From the NCBI RefSeq assembly GCF_900078755.1, contig NZ_FKIH01000028.1: a stretch of 64,000 nucleotides of DNA; one strand, given 5' to 3'. Of the stretch, positions 42,660 to 52,237 are shown piece by piece. The translations under genes and the position numbers were made by a program. The stretch's first letter is position 1; each line of letters starts with the position of its first letter. This DNA is from Ichthyocystis sparus. Lineage in GTDB: Bacteria > Pseudomonadota > Gammaproteobacteria > Burkholderiales > 2013Ark19i. Below the pieces are notes generated by a model. That model was not told the origin of the DNA. It was given only the letters and a program-made list of their open reading frames with translations, and made no database searches.

Positions 42660-43400
42660 TCAATTTTCTGTTTCTTTTAGTTCACATACCCCCACTTCTT
42701 CTAGCTCACATGCCCTTTTTTCGCCTAATCCAAGTTTATTGTCAGCAGAATTTGAGGATGGTGAATATTCATTATCCGTTTTGAAAGAGGCAGATACGAG
42801 TATTGCTGACAAAAATACTAGCAATAATGATGACGATATAACCAAAGTAAGTGTATATTCAAAATCATTACCGCCCAATTTGGGGAGGTGTTTTGACAAA
42901 GCCCGACATTCATTTTGCCTTAATTTCATATCACGGCAGTAACTAGTGTCATTGTCATTATTAATAATGAAATTTTCAGTCTGATTTGCATTTTCTGGAG
43001 GTATACCACAGGCATGTAGTCCACTACGAAAATTCTGGCATCTTACACCTAGTAGCCCAACAATTGAAAGGAATGTTAAAGAGCTTACCATTAAGGTGTT
43101 AAATAAAGTATACACACTCTTTGGGACTTGACACGACTTATCTTCTATTTCGGCATCCAGAAAAGACGGCTCCTGTAAAGGAGTACTGGAGAGAGACTTA
43201 TTTCCATTTTTGGGCAAAAGGGGAGATACCTCTTCAGGTGATAAGTTTTCATATTGAGAAAAATTATAAATAGAAATTTCACTAGAAGTACTAATATTAG
43301 TTGATGTACTACAGGTAGCATCTTCATGGTCCATTGAACCATAGTATTGATGTTTTCTGTTGCTTAGGGTGGACTCATTCGTAGAACAATTATTAATCAT
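42660..43400 (-). CDS. Two-helix membrane protein with YENL and dileucine-like signals
   Basis: A 246-residue unknown protein. The N-terminal part (1-90) is Ser/Thr-rich and contains SQYENLSPEEVSPLLPK, which holds both a YxxPhi-type (YENL) and an acidic dileucine-type (EEVSPLL, residues 56-62) sorting signal. Two hydrophobic helices (96-119 and 181-205) flank a 60-residue loop with four Cys (121, 131, 155, 165). A short repeat, CELEE/CELKE, ends the tail. No Sec signal peptide. The layout is that of a membrane hairpin with both termini on the same side. Paralogous in architecture, not in sequence, to 32886-33614. Confidence 0.7.
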   Translation of the reverse strand: MINNCSTNESTLSNRKHQYYGSMDHEDATCSTSTNISTSSEISIYNFSQYENLSPEEVSPLLPKNGNKSLSSTPLQEPSFLDAEIEDKSCQVPKSVYTLFNTLMVSSLTFLSIVGLLGVRCQNFRSGLHACGIPPENANQTENFIINNDNDTSYCRDMKLRQNECRALSKHLPKLGGNDFEYTLTLVISSSLLLVFLSAILVSASFKTDNEYSPSSNSADNKLGLGEKRACELEEVGVCELKETEN

Positions 43401-43615
43401 ACGCGTTTCTCTAATCTGTGGGCTATTTATGATAAGTAAGTATTACGCATTAAGCATATATTTACGCTATATGCATTATTATAGATATGAATGTTTTAAC
43501 AATTTCTGTGTTAACTGTAACTAATATGACCAACTAATAGTCATAAATTTGCAATTATTTTAATTAAATAAGAAATTTTTGTGGAGTTTTTTTAGCAGAT
43601 GACAATCAGTATTAT

Positions 43616-46600
43616 TTAGTCAGCAATGCTCTTATATTCTTCGACACAACTTCCTCTATATGAGCTGATACAGGCTTTATACGTGTCATTTATTAGATGT
43701 GAATTTAATATGTATATTTCCTCTCTTGATGGAGAAGAGGTTTTTCCATTAGTCAAAATAATTGCATACTTTACTGCTTTGTCTATTTTATCTCTGAACC
43801 GTTCAACGATATTTCTTACGTGAGTTTTAGCTTCCAGTGAAGATACTAAAAACTCATCCATTAATCGTACAGGGTACTGTTCTAATTTATCAGTGTCACT
43901 AATATCTACAAATCTATTAATTAGATCTGCTGTTCCAGAGGCCGCTTTTTTCAGTGAAGAATTAATGCTTACTTCTGTTACTGCATTGTTAATAATATCA
44001 TTAAACTTATTTAATGATGACTTACTTATCAGTATTTTATGAAAATAATCAAAAAATGCATTTTCAATTAACTTAGTATCATTATTTTTGATAGTTGACA
44101 TAACTATACTAGGAAGACTAGATATGACATTTTTTATTAGTTTTACATTAGAGGATAAAGAAAAGAGCGCTCTATTGTCACCGTCTTCCATATTTATCGG
44201 TATACCTGTTCCATCTTTTTTATACAAATTAAAGTGTTTTACTACCAGATATGATTCAATATTATTGTACTGCGAGGCATGCTCTAACTCATCTTTGCAA
44301 AATTTTTTGAATTTATTAAAATGACTTTTGTCAGATAAAAATAATATCTTAATATCTTCTAGTGATAAATCATTTTTAATTATAAACGAAGCTAGTTCTT
44401 CCTCAAGAACAGATATTCTAGGAAGCATAGTTGCTAGCAATGTTTCCATAAAATTTTTGTAGAAGTTAGATAAATCAAGTTTAGTTATATCATGTTCATT
44501 TATTATTTCATGTAGCTCATAATGAGCAATACTTTCTAATAATTGATCAGAAAAGTCAGAATAATTTATAGTGGTGCAGTATAAACCATTATGGGCAATA
44601 TTTAAGGATAGTCTTGCACATTCCAATTTTTTCTTGCTCGACCTCATTTCTAAATTAGATATAGATTTGTTTAGTAATATGTTTTTGTATGAGGAAGTAA
44701 ACTCAGATGAAAGATAGTTTATTATTGTTTTACAATGCGCATCTAAATCAGATTGGTTAATACATACCATACTTTTTTTTGTTTCATCGTAAAAAACTGA
44801 TGAAAGTGAAATGCCATTTGATATCGTTTGTTTAAAGCTATTTACTATATTAATTATATATTGGCTGATAGTGCATCCTTCGGGAGGAGAAAATTCTCCC
44901 TCAATTATTTTTGACATGATAGCTATGCTAGTTTGTTGGGTGCGATATATAATTCTGTAAAATTTCATTATGGCAGCGTCGAAGCTAATATTCTCCCAAA
45001 TTTCGTTTGCAACCCTCCTGATTGACTCTAGAGATTTTCTCTGCAATGTTAAGTTATTGATTTTTCCCAAAAATCCATTTTTTATGAAAGCCGTTTTTGA
45101 AGATGTTATGAATCTAGTAATTTCATCGGGAAGGGAGATAATGTTTTCTTTAACAAGATTTATAAGATTATCAAATGCTTCAGTTCCAACAAGTTCCCCA
45201 TTTTCACCTTTTTTTGAAAGTTCAATGTATGAAAATTTATTGTCGCAATCGAAAATACAGATCCTTCCTTCTGGGAAGGATTTTAACAACTCATCTATAG
45301 CTGTTGTGGTTATTGTATTATCTATTGCTGAGCATATATTAGATAATTCATGAAAAAGTCTATCATTTGATAGGGCTTTTCCCTTTAATTTTTCCAATGT
45401 ATCATTGGGTTCAAGTATAATTGGGTATCTTTTTTCAAGTTTGTATATATCTTTTAAAACTAGATGGAAGAGGCATTGCTTTACGTAGTGAGAAATTATT
45501 ATGCCATTTTTCTCTATATCAACACGCTCAATATTAATATTTTCATTGAGCTTGATAATATTGCTAACAAAATTACTACAATTAATATCTGTAGATTTTA
45601 GGGCGTCAGAGTATATTCCACCTTCCCATGACAGTAAAGATATAATTGATGGCATAAAATTACATGTAGATGACTCTGCATGAAAATCTAAGGTAGCATC
45701 TTCAGATGCTCCTTTGTTGCTGCTAATATTAGTTACATCCGTTCCAGTACTTTTACTGATCTTTACTTTAGTATTGCCTAAATGGTAAGTATTGTGTTCA
45801 CATAAATTTCCTGATTGTACTTTGCTGCATAGAAAATCTACTTGATGTTGTAGTCGTTCAATACTTCTCTTAATTTCTATAGTAACTTCTGTACTATCTG
45901 CGCTCTTAAAGTGCCCTTCATCTATTTGTTGTCTATACAATGATTCCATTTTATTAGAGTTAGAATGATTATCATATTTATCGGAAATATATTGTACATT
46001 TGGTGTGGGATAATTTGTGAGAGTAGCGGGAATATTGGAATAAATTTGCTGATTTCCTGATGTTGTTGGCATTGAGGTTGTATTTATTGTATGCATATCC
46101 TGAGATATAATAAAAGAATGAGGTTGTTCTAATTCTTGTCCTTGTTGGCATATTTCATTCAAAGGATAATTGTACCCATGTGTTGTTATAGTAGGATTGT
46201 ATTGTTGCGCTGGATATTGATTGTTGCCATAGCATCCATAAAAATTTCCATGGTATGGATATAAACATCTGTTAACAGGATAGGATTCAGCAGAAGTGTA
46301 TTCACGAGGTACTCCTGGAGGAAAGTAAGTTGTTTGTTGAGAATGTTCCATTGGGTTAGGAAAATATTGCTGCGCATAATGCTGACTGCCCATTGGTGCT
46401 ATTAGAGCATTATATCTTTCTGGACATGTATATATGCTATGGAAATTAGAATTTATAGTTCTATTTTGTTGTAATTGATGTGAAGAGAATTGATATGCAT
46501 ACATATTATTTGGTGCTGTATAGTACGTTGCGTGAGCTTGACTCTGATGTGGTATTGGTTCTTGGTAGGTATTAGTCATTTGTTGTATAGGTATATGTGT

Positions 46601-46783
46601 ACTTAATTGCTGCTCTGGCAGCATATAGTAGTATTGGCATGGTTGTGCACTAACGTAAGTACAATTTTGTTCCGATTCTGAGGTACTACTATGCTCCACT
46701 TGGATTAATGAACTATTATTTTCATCTGGAACACTGCCAGAATCAATATTAGATAAGGAACTTGAAGCTGATGTTGTAATCAT
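43616..46783 (-). CDS. 1055-residue protein with prion-like N-terminus and helical repeats
   Basis: The largest gene in the window, function unknown. Residues about 30-275 are very rich in Gln, Tyr, Asn, Pro and His (for example QQYNPTITTHGYNYP, AQQYFPNPMEHSQQTTYFPP), a composition like yeast prion and RNA-granule domains. A short coiled coil follows (about 305-330, IKRSIERLQHQVDFLCSKV). The rest is helical. At least two segments share a pattern: LVKENIISLPDEITRFI and LIKNVISSLPSIVMSTI, each followed by an FIKN/LIEN-F----KI element. No signal peptide, membrane helix or catalytic motif. Preceding DNA is AT-rich. It appears intact. Confidence 0.8.
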   Translation of the reverse strand: MITTSASSSLSNIDSGSVPDENNSSLIQVEHSSTSESEQNCTYVSAQPCQYYYMLPEQQLSTHIPIQQMTNTYQEPIPHQSQAHATYYTAPNNMYAYQFSSHQLQQNRTINSNFHSIYTCPERYNALIAPMGSQHYAQQYFPNPMEHSQQTTYFPPGVPREYTSAESYPVNRCLYPYHGNFYGCYGNNQYPAQQYNPTITTHGYNYPLNEICQQGQELEQPHSFIISQDMHTINTTSMPTTSGNQQIYSNIPATLTNYPTPNVQYISDKYDNHSNSNKMESLYRQQIDEGHFKSADSTEVTIEIKRSIERLQHQVDFLCSKVQSGNLCEHNTYHLGNTKVKISKSTGTDVTNISSNKGASEDATLDFHAESSTCNFMPSIISLLSWEGGIYSDALKSTDINCSNFVSNIIKLNENINIERVDIEKNGIIISHYVKQCLFHLVLKDIYKLEKRYPIILEPNDTLEKLKGKALSNDRLFHELSNICSAIDNTITTTAIDELLKSFPEGRICIFDCDNKFSYIELSKKGENGELVGTEAFDNLINLVKENIISLPDEITRFITSSKTAFIKNGFLGKINNLTLQRKSLESIRRVANEIWENISFDAAIMKFYRIIYRTQQTSIAIMSKIIEGEFSPPEGCTISQYIINIVNSFKQTISNGISLSSVFYDETKKSMVCINQSDLDAHCKTIINYLSSEFTSSYKNILLNKSISNLEMRSSKKKLECARLSLNIAHNGLYCTTINYSDFSDQLLESIAHYELHEIINEHDITKLDLSNFYKNFMETLLATMLPRISVLEEELASFIIKNDLSLEDIKILFLSDKSHFNKFKKFCKDELEHASQYNNIESYLVVKHFNLYKKDGTGIPINMEDGDNRALFSLSSNVKLIKNVISSLPSIVMSTIKNNDTKLIENAFFDYFHKILISKSSLNKFNDIINNAVTEVSINSSLKKAASGTADLINRFVDISDTDKLEQYPVRLMDEFLVSSLEAKTHVRNIVERFRDKIDKAVKYAIILTNGKTSSPSREEIYILNSHLINDTYKACISSYRGSCVEEYKSIAD

Positions 46784-48008
46784 ATATTACACTCAAGTTA
46801 AGTTAACTTTAGACGATAACAAATAAAGTATAACAACTAATACTTTTTAGTACAAAATAATTTATAATACTTTTTAAATATCCGTCTTCTTATATACCTA
46901 CACTAGATAGATTTTTGTCTATGGACATGTTATTGATAAACAACATGTTTTGTGGGCGATTATAATCTATTGCTAATCTAATAAGTATATCTTTACATTA
47001 CTTATTTATGTATAACGTAGTTTATAAATTTGTTGTGTGCGCTATTAATATTAGCGGTTTTTTATTTGAACTAATTTCATAATTACCTATTTATCTGTGT
47101 GTTTGTGCAGAATCTCACAATTCGAGCTTCATCTTACAATGATTCCTTTAAATTTTACTGCTTTTTCAGACTCATGAAATTCTCTTTATTACTTGATAGA
47201 TTAACTGTTATTGACAAGAATAAACTGAGAGATAAAATACTAGATGCAGCTGTTTCTTCGTATTTGCTGTTATGGAAACATACTTACCATAGTCTTACAT
47301 ATGTCATATAGCATTTATATTTTCTTCCCCAATAAAGTACCTACATTTAGATATTAATGTCTCAATTAATATTAAAAGTGAAAACAAAATTTGCCTCTTT
47401 ATTTTAATAATTAGGAGTCACATAAAAAAAGTAAACTTACATCGCTAAATTTTATACTTTTATTGATTAGTTTACTCATATTTAGTGCCACATATGATAA
47501 TTTTATATAAAAATACAATACTTACTATTTTCAATAATATATGGTACGTCATTTTTTTCCTTTAAATGTCTATAGATTTATATCATATTTATCTAACGTT
47601 CTTTCCTATTCACTCATTTATTTATTGTTTGTAGTAGGAATGTTTTAACATAATAAATGTGATTTAAGTAATAAATAATATTATTTAATTGTCATAATTA
47701 TATGATTAGGAAAATTTTTTATTTGTTCAGTGAACTTAAAATTTTGATGAATATTTTTTTATGAGAGATAGCAACATCAAAATTCATAAAAGTTTAAAAC
47801 AACTCAATAAATATTTATAACAAGTAAATAAAAAATTTGAAGTCACTATAAGATTAAGATCGTGATTACATTATGTGTAAGCACGACCTGTTATTATAGG
47901 GCTAAGAATGTATTAACCCATCAATTGTTACTTGGTATTAATATTGCACTATTATTTTAGTTGTTTCTATCTCATAAGTTGTACATTATCAGGTAATGTT
48001 AGTGTATT
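46784..48008 (+). other. AT-rich intergenic stretch
   Basis: About 1.2 kb, extremely AT-rich. A 70-codon open frame at 47099-47311 has no ribosome site or resemblance and is not called. I see no RNA gene or strong terminator. The part next to 46783 should contain the promoter of the 1055-residue gene. Confidence 0.4.
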
Positions 48009-48401
48009 TTATAATTTTAGTACTCCAGTATCAAATATTTTCGCTATTTTTGAAACATTTACTTCTGAACACTCACTAGCCGGTGTTCTTATATTTCTAC
48101 TCTCACGAAAACTTCTTATATTAATATGTTTTTTTGCTAATGCAGGATTAGATGCGGTAGTTCCTATTGGGGATCTAGTTAATAATGTAGATGTATCTGT
48201 AAGGAGTGATGAATTATAATTATCAGTAGTATCTGTGTTGCTGCTACTTTCTAGCACTGGTGTATATTTTGAACTGCATTCAGCATTAATACTTCCAATA
48301 CAATTAGTAATTGATTCATTTTCATACTTGTCGTTAGAACTTTTTATTGGTTGCTCACAATATGAAGATGGTGACATCAGTTTGGAATGTATAGGGTTCA
48401 C
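48009..48401 (-). CDS. Small Ser/Thr/Asn-rich unknown protein
   Basis: A 130-residue protein with GTG start at 48401 preceded by AAAGGA about seven bases away, which supports it as a real gene. It is rich in Ser, Thr and Asn throughout (SSSNTDTTDNYNSS), like the N-terminal parts of the nearby large proteins, but has no folded domain that I recognise. It may be a truncated member of a larger family or a small secreted protein. Confidence 0.5.
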   Translation of the reverse strand: MNPIHSKLMSPSSYCEQPIKSSNDKYENESITNCIGSINAECSSKYTPVLESSSNTDTTDNYNSSLLTDTSTLLTRSPIGTTASNPALAKKHINIRSFRESRNIRTPASECSEVNVSKIAKIFDTGVLKL

Positions 48402-48822
48402 GTACTTTCCTTTCTTGTTACATTTGTTGCTTGTTTATAAATAATATAATCATCATTAATGCAAATGTACTTATTTAAAATGATTATAGCAACAACTTAT
48501 ATTTATCAAAAAGTATGGATATAATTAACTGGGGACTATAATTTATTATAATGTGCTTAGATGATTGTATTGTTAACAATTAGTAAGAATTAGTATTTTT
48601 GTGTTCTTATTTTTTTGTATGTTTTCCCTGGGCAGATCACGTTACTGCTATTTATATTTTTAGTCTGAAGATAAATGTATTTTCCATGTATTTAGGTAGT
48701 TTGTTGTATATAATTGATTTTTGATTTACGCAAGCACAGCAACACCCTCTAGATTAATATTCCACGTTGCTTATTTAGATGAGCCACCGCTTAAGGACAG
48801 TGGCTTTATATGAATTAATCCA
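48402..48822 (+). other. Intergenic region before the aspA 3' end
   Basis: About 420 AT-rich bases. An imperfect inverted repeat, AGCCACCGCTTAAG-GACAGTGGCT near 48782-48805, lies just beyond the aspA stop and may act as its terminator (on the minus strand). Nothing else is seen. Confidence 0.4.
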
Positions 48823-50265
48823 TTACTTAGCTGTTTTCTTCTTCTTAACAAGTCTTGGATATTGATGAGATGGATGGGTTAAAGAATAGCTTGATAGAGC
48901 ATCTTCTATTTCTTTTTCTGAAATCACAGCTCTCTCAAGGGCCAAACTTTTTATAGTACGATTAGTCTCCAGGGCTGCTTTAGCCAAACCGGCTGCTTCT
49001 TCGTAACCTATTATTGGAGATAGTGCTGTTGCAAGAGAAACAGACCTAGAAACTCGATCCGCTAGTTTTTCTCTGTCTGCCATTATGCCACTTATGCAAG
49101 ATATGTTAAGTGTTCTACACCCGGTAGTTAGGTAGTGACAACTCTCAAAGAGGCACTTGGCCATAATTGGCTCAAAAGCATTAAGCTGCAGCTGACCTCC
49201 TTCCGCAGCCATAGATATAGTCAGGTCATTTCCTATGACTTGAAAACAAATCTGATTTATAACTTCTGGAATAATGGGATTAACCTTCCCTGGCATTACG
49301 CTAGAGCCAGCAGCTCGCGGCGGAAGCTGGATGTCACTGAACCCGGCCTGCGGTCCAGAAGACATAAGACGCAAATCGCTACAAATTTTAGAGAGGGTGA
49401 TTGCAAACTGCTTCATTGTGTTAGAGAAGCCTACAAATACCGCTGTATCCTGTGTTGCCGCTACATAATCAGATGCTTGAGATAATTTCAATTTTGTTAT
49501 TTCTGATAGCTTATTGCACGCCATTTCAGCATATCTTGGCTCAGTGTTTATACCTGTACCAATAGCTGTCCCCCCTAAGTGTATGTCGCCTAGTGATTTC
49601 TGACAAAACTCAAAGCCAGATAGAAGGCGCCTTAACATTGTTGCTTGAGCAGAAAAAACTTGCTTTAGCGTTATGGGTACCGCATCCTGTAGCTGGGTAC
49701 GAGCAATTGTTAATACATCTGCTAGTTCTGTTGCCTTTTTGTCTATAGAGTCGCATAGTTCTCTAACCGACAAACAGAACTCATCAATCATCCTAATGCA
49801 AGTGATCTTTATGCTTGTTGGGTAAACATCATTTGTACTTTGTGAGCGATTTACATCATCTACAGGGTGTATTATGTCGTATCTTCCCTTTTCGTGCCCC
49901 ATAATTTCCAAAGCAAGATTGGCGATGATTTCATTAGCGTTCATATTGGTAGATGTACCAGCACCACCCTGTATTGGGTCTATGATGAATTGATCATCGT
50001 ATTGATTCTGGGATATTTTTATGCAGGCTTCGATTATTGCCTCCGCAATATCGTTTTTTATCAGTCCCAGCTCCATGTTGACCTCTGCAGCGGCCCTTTT
50101 AACCTCTGCTATTGCCCGTACGAACTGTGGCTCTTCCCCTATATAGTGTCTCGTTATAGGAAAGTTATCTATGGCTCGAGCTGTATGTATTCCCCAATAG
50201 ACATTATATGGTATTGGCCACTCTCCTAGACTGTCATGTTCTATACGGACGCAATTCTCATCCAT
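48823..50265 (-). CDS. aspA: Aspartate ammonia-lyase
   Basis: AspA deaminates L-aspartate to fumarate and ammonia. The 480-residue protein belongs to the fumarase/aspartase superfamily, with the signature GSSVMPGKVNP, TSTNMNANEIIAN, HPVDDVNRSQSTND and LGGTAIGTG. Overall it is closer to aspartase than to fumarase C, for example in DPIQGGAGTSTNMN and AEGGQLQLNAFEP. The C-terminus ends with a Lys-rich KKKKTAK. Together with the GltIJKL importer it suggests use of host aspartate as carbon and nitrogen source. Fumarase activity cannot be excluded from sequence alone. Confidence 0.9.
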   Translation of the reverse strand: MDENCVRIEHDSLGEWPIPYNVYWGIHTARAIDNFPITRHYIGEEPQFVRAIAEVKRAAAEVNMELGLIKNDIAEAIIEACIKISQNQYDDQFIIDPIQGGAGTSTNMNANEIIANLALEIMGHEKGRYDIIHPVDDVNRSQSTNDVYPTSIKITCIRMIDEFCLSVRELCDSIDKKATELADVLTIARTQLQDAVPITLKQVFSAQATMLRRLLSGFEFCQKSLGDIHLGGTAIGTGINTEPRYAEMACNKLSEITKLKLSQASDYVAATQDTAVFVGFSNTMKQFAITLSKICSDLRLMSSGPQAGFSDIQLPPRAAGSSVMPGKVNPIIPEVINQICFQVIGNDLTISMAAEGGQLQLNAFEPIMAKCLFESCHYLTTGCRTLNISCISGIMADREKLADRVSRSVSLATALSPIIGYEEAAGLAKAALETNRTIKSLALERAVISEKEIEDALSSYSLTHPSHQYPRLVKKKKTAK

Positions 50266-50526
50266 GGTGAGTATCCTTCCTGTTTACCAACTAATTTTGG
50301 ACTACTATGGCTATGGTATTTATGCTTTGCCAAAATTCAACGGAGTAATATCCATTATGTATGTCATTAATCACTTTTCTATATCCAACTTTTCAATGTG
50401 CACGTGCCTTTTCGGGGCTAAATGTGTTATTTGTATCAAGCATCTTTTTTGTTGTAAAAAAATGAAAATCGCCACTTTATGTAGTTTGCACTATACATAG
50501 CTTTTTACTTATCTATACTTTACTGA

Positions 50527-50554
50527 TTGCAATATTATTTAATATGGCTAGAAT
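50527..50554 (+). promoter_or_regulatory. Candidate sigma-70 promoter of the rpsF operon
   Basis: TTGCAA (50527-50532), 16-base spacer, TAGAAT (50549-50554). It would give a leader of about 75 bases before rpsF. The leader has three imperfect CCTTGTCT repeats and CCCTATAGGG, possibly a regulatory structure. Confidence 0.5.
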
Positions 50555-50637
50555 ATCCACTGTCCTTGTCTCCTTGTCTCCCTGTGTCGGATTGTAGACC
50601 CTATAGGGGGGGACTTTTCCGTGAGGAGTTTATTTGC

Positions 50638-51039
50638 ATGCGTTATTATGAAATAGTTCTTATTATACATCCCGATCAAAGCGAGCAGGTTCAAGCAATG
50701 GTCGATCGCTATATGAATATGATTCTTAGTAAGGGTGGTTCTGTGTCTCGTCTCGAAGATTGGGGACGTAGGCAGCTCTCGTACCCTATTGAAAAAATTC
50801 ATAAAGCACACTACGTCCTGATGAATGCTCTATGTTCACAGGATTCTCTTACCGAGCTGGAGCACGCTTTTCGATTCAATGATGCTATTTTGAGGCACCT
50901 TATCGTGCGCCGCAATGAGGAAATTTCCTCCCCTTCTCCGATTATGAAGGAAGAGAAGTCTCGTTCTCTCCTGAAGGTTGCTGGGTTGGATGATCCTGTT
51001 CCAGCTAAGGAGTCTTCTGAAGCGAGTGCTTCCGTGTAG
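50638..51039 (+). CDS. rpsF: 30S ribosomal protein S6
   Basis: S6 binds with S18 to the small-subunit platform. The protein begins MRYYEIVLIIHPDQSEQV, has GGSVSRLEDWGRRQLSYPI and HYVLMNA, and ends with an acidic tail (133 residues). ATG 50638 is preceded by GAGGAG; the frame stays open upstream but the extra residues do not fit the family. It heads rpsF-priB-rpsR-rplI. Confidence 0.96.
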   Translation: MRYYEIVLIIHPDQSEQVQAMVDRYMNMILSKGGSVSRLEDWGRRQLSYPIEKIHKAHYVLMNALCSQDSLTELEHAFRFNDAILRHLIVRRNEEISSPSPIMKEEKSRSLLKVAGLDDPVPAKESSEASASV

Positions 51040-51052
51040 CTTGGGGGGTGTT

Positions 51053-51379
51053 GTGTTTTATGCTCATTTTACCCAGGTTAATTTTGTTTATTTATCAGGT
51101 GTGTTGTGTGAGTTGTTTGTCCCTCGCTATACTCCTGCTGGCATTTCTGTTGTTGAGGGTACCTTGCGCCATACCTCCTCCAAGTCAGAATGTGAGTCTC
51201 TTTTGGCGGTGAGTGTTGATGTGCGCTTTGTGGTAGTTGGTGGTGATTTTGATAAAAAAGTTACTCCCTCTTGCATTGGGAAGGGGGTTATATTGGAAGG
51301 GTTTTGGGGTGCGCATGGGATATATAGGTCTCCGGTTCTCCATGTGAATTCTTTTTGGTTTTTCTGTGATAAGGAATAG
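51053..51379 (+). CDS. priB: Primosomal replication protein N (PriB)
   Basis: PriB is an OB-fold single-stranded DNA-binding protein of the restart primosome. VYLSGVLCELFVPRYTPAGISV near its start (shown here as LFVPRYTPAGISV) and VILEGFWGA plus VLHVNSFWF are typical. The place between rpsF and rpsR is that of beta- and gammaproteobacterial priB. The start is GTG 51053, with GGGGGG four bases upstream; the frame is open further upstream but this would overlap rpsF deeply. Length about 108 residues. Confidence 0.85.
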   Translation: MFYAHFTQVNFVYLSGVLCELFVPRYTPAGISVVEGTLRHTSSKSECESLLAVSVDVRFVVVGGDFDKKVTPSCIGKGVILEGFWGAHGIYRSPVLHVNSFWFFCDKE

Positions 51380-51386
51380 TGTTTTT

Positions 51387-51692
51387 ATGGCTACTCAGTT
51401 AACTTCCTCTGCTCGGGAGAGTGCGGCAAAGAAAGCTACCAAATCTAAGCGCCGTGATTCTTCTAGAGGAGTGTCTTTTAGAAGGCGTAAGTTTTGTCGT
51501 TTTACTTCAGAGAATGTTAAAGAGATCGATTATAAGGATGTTGATTTGTTATCATCTTTTGTTACTGAAACTGGTAAGATTATTCCAGCACGCTTGACTG
51601 GTACGAGTGCTTCTTATCAACGTCAACTTACTACTGCTATAAAAAGAGCTAGGTTTCTGGCTTTGTTGCCGTATACGGATGCTCATAAGTAG
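51387..51692 (+). CDS. rpsR: 30S ribosomal protein S18
   Basis: A 101-residue basic protein with FRRRKFCRFTSENVKEIDYKD and GKIIPARLTGTSASYQRQL, then IKRARFLALLPY, all S18. ATG 51387 lies after AAGGA in the priB stop region, eight bases after priB. The N-terminal 25 residues are a Lys/Ser-rich extension, common in betaproteobacteria. Confidence 0.97.
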   Translation: MATQLTSSARESAAKKATKSKRRDSSRGVSFRRRKFCRFTSENVKEIDYKDVDLLSSFVTETGKIIPARLTGTSASYQRQLTTAIKRARFLALLPYTDAHK

Positions 51693-51748
51693 GGCAAGTG
51701 AATTTATTGGAATTAATGAGGAAGGGTCCTAGTGTGACAAGGTCGGTT

Positions 51749-52198
51749 GTGGAAGTTATTTTGCTTGAGAATGTTCCTTCGGTTGGCAAGTTGGGTGATG
51801 TTGTTTCTGTAAAGGCGGGTTACGCCCGTAATTTTTTGCTTCCCAAGGGTAAGGTAAAACGTGCTACGGAGCAAAGCAAAAGAGAATTTGAGCTTCATCG
51901 TAGAGAACTTGAAGAGATACAGCGTAGTAAGTTGACGGCGGCTCAAGAGCTTTCAAGGAAAATGTCTGGATTGACAGTTCAAATTACGCAGAAATCTGGG
52001 GTTGATGGCAGGCTATTTGGTTCTGTCGGTGTTGCTGATATTTTACGTCACCTTAATGAGAATGGTTTCTCACTTGAAAAGCGGTCGATTTGTCTTCCTC
52101 AACCTATAAAATCGGTAGGCGATCACGATGTCGTTATATCGGTTCACCCAGATGTTTCTTTTTCTGTAACTGTTTCTGTTTTGGGTGAAACCTCTTGA
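51749..52198 (+). CDS. rplI: 50S ribosomal protein L9
   Basis: L9 has two globular domains joined by a long helix. The N-terminal domain begins VEVILLENVPSVGKLGDVV and GYARNFLLPKG; the C-terminal domain has GRLFGSVGVADI. The start is GTG 51749 after AAGG, which gives 149 residues, the family length; the frame is open about 50 bases upstream but this would add atypical residues. Confidence 0.95.
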   Translation: MEVILLENVPSVGKLGDVVSVKAGYARNFLLPKGKVKRATEQSKREFELHRRELEEIQRSKLTAAQELSRKMSGLTVQITQKSGVDGRLFGSVGVADILRHLNENGFSLEKRSICLPQPIKSVGDHDVVISVHPDVSFSVTVSVLGETS

Positions 52199-52237
52199 TG
52201 TTTTATAGATTGGGATTTTTATTCTTTTGGTGTTGAG

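Noticed and set aside
47099..47311. A 70-codon open frame in the AT-rich gap
   Set aside because: No ribosome site, no resemblance, and composition like the surrounding non-coding DNA.
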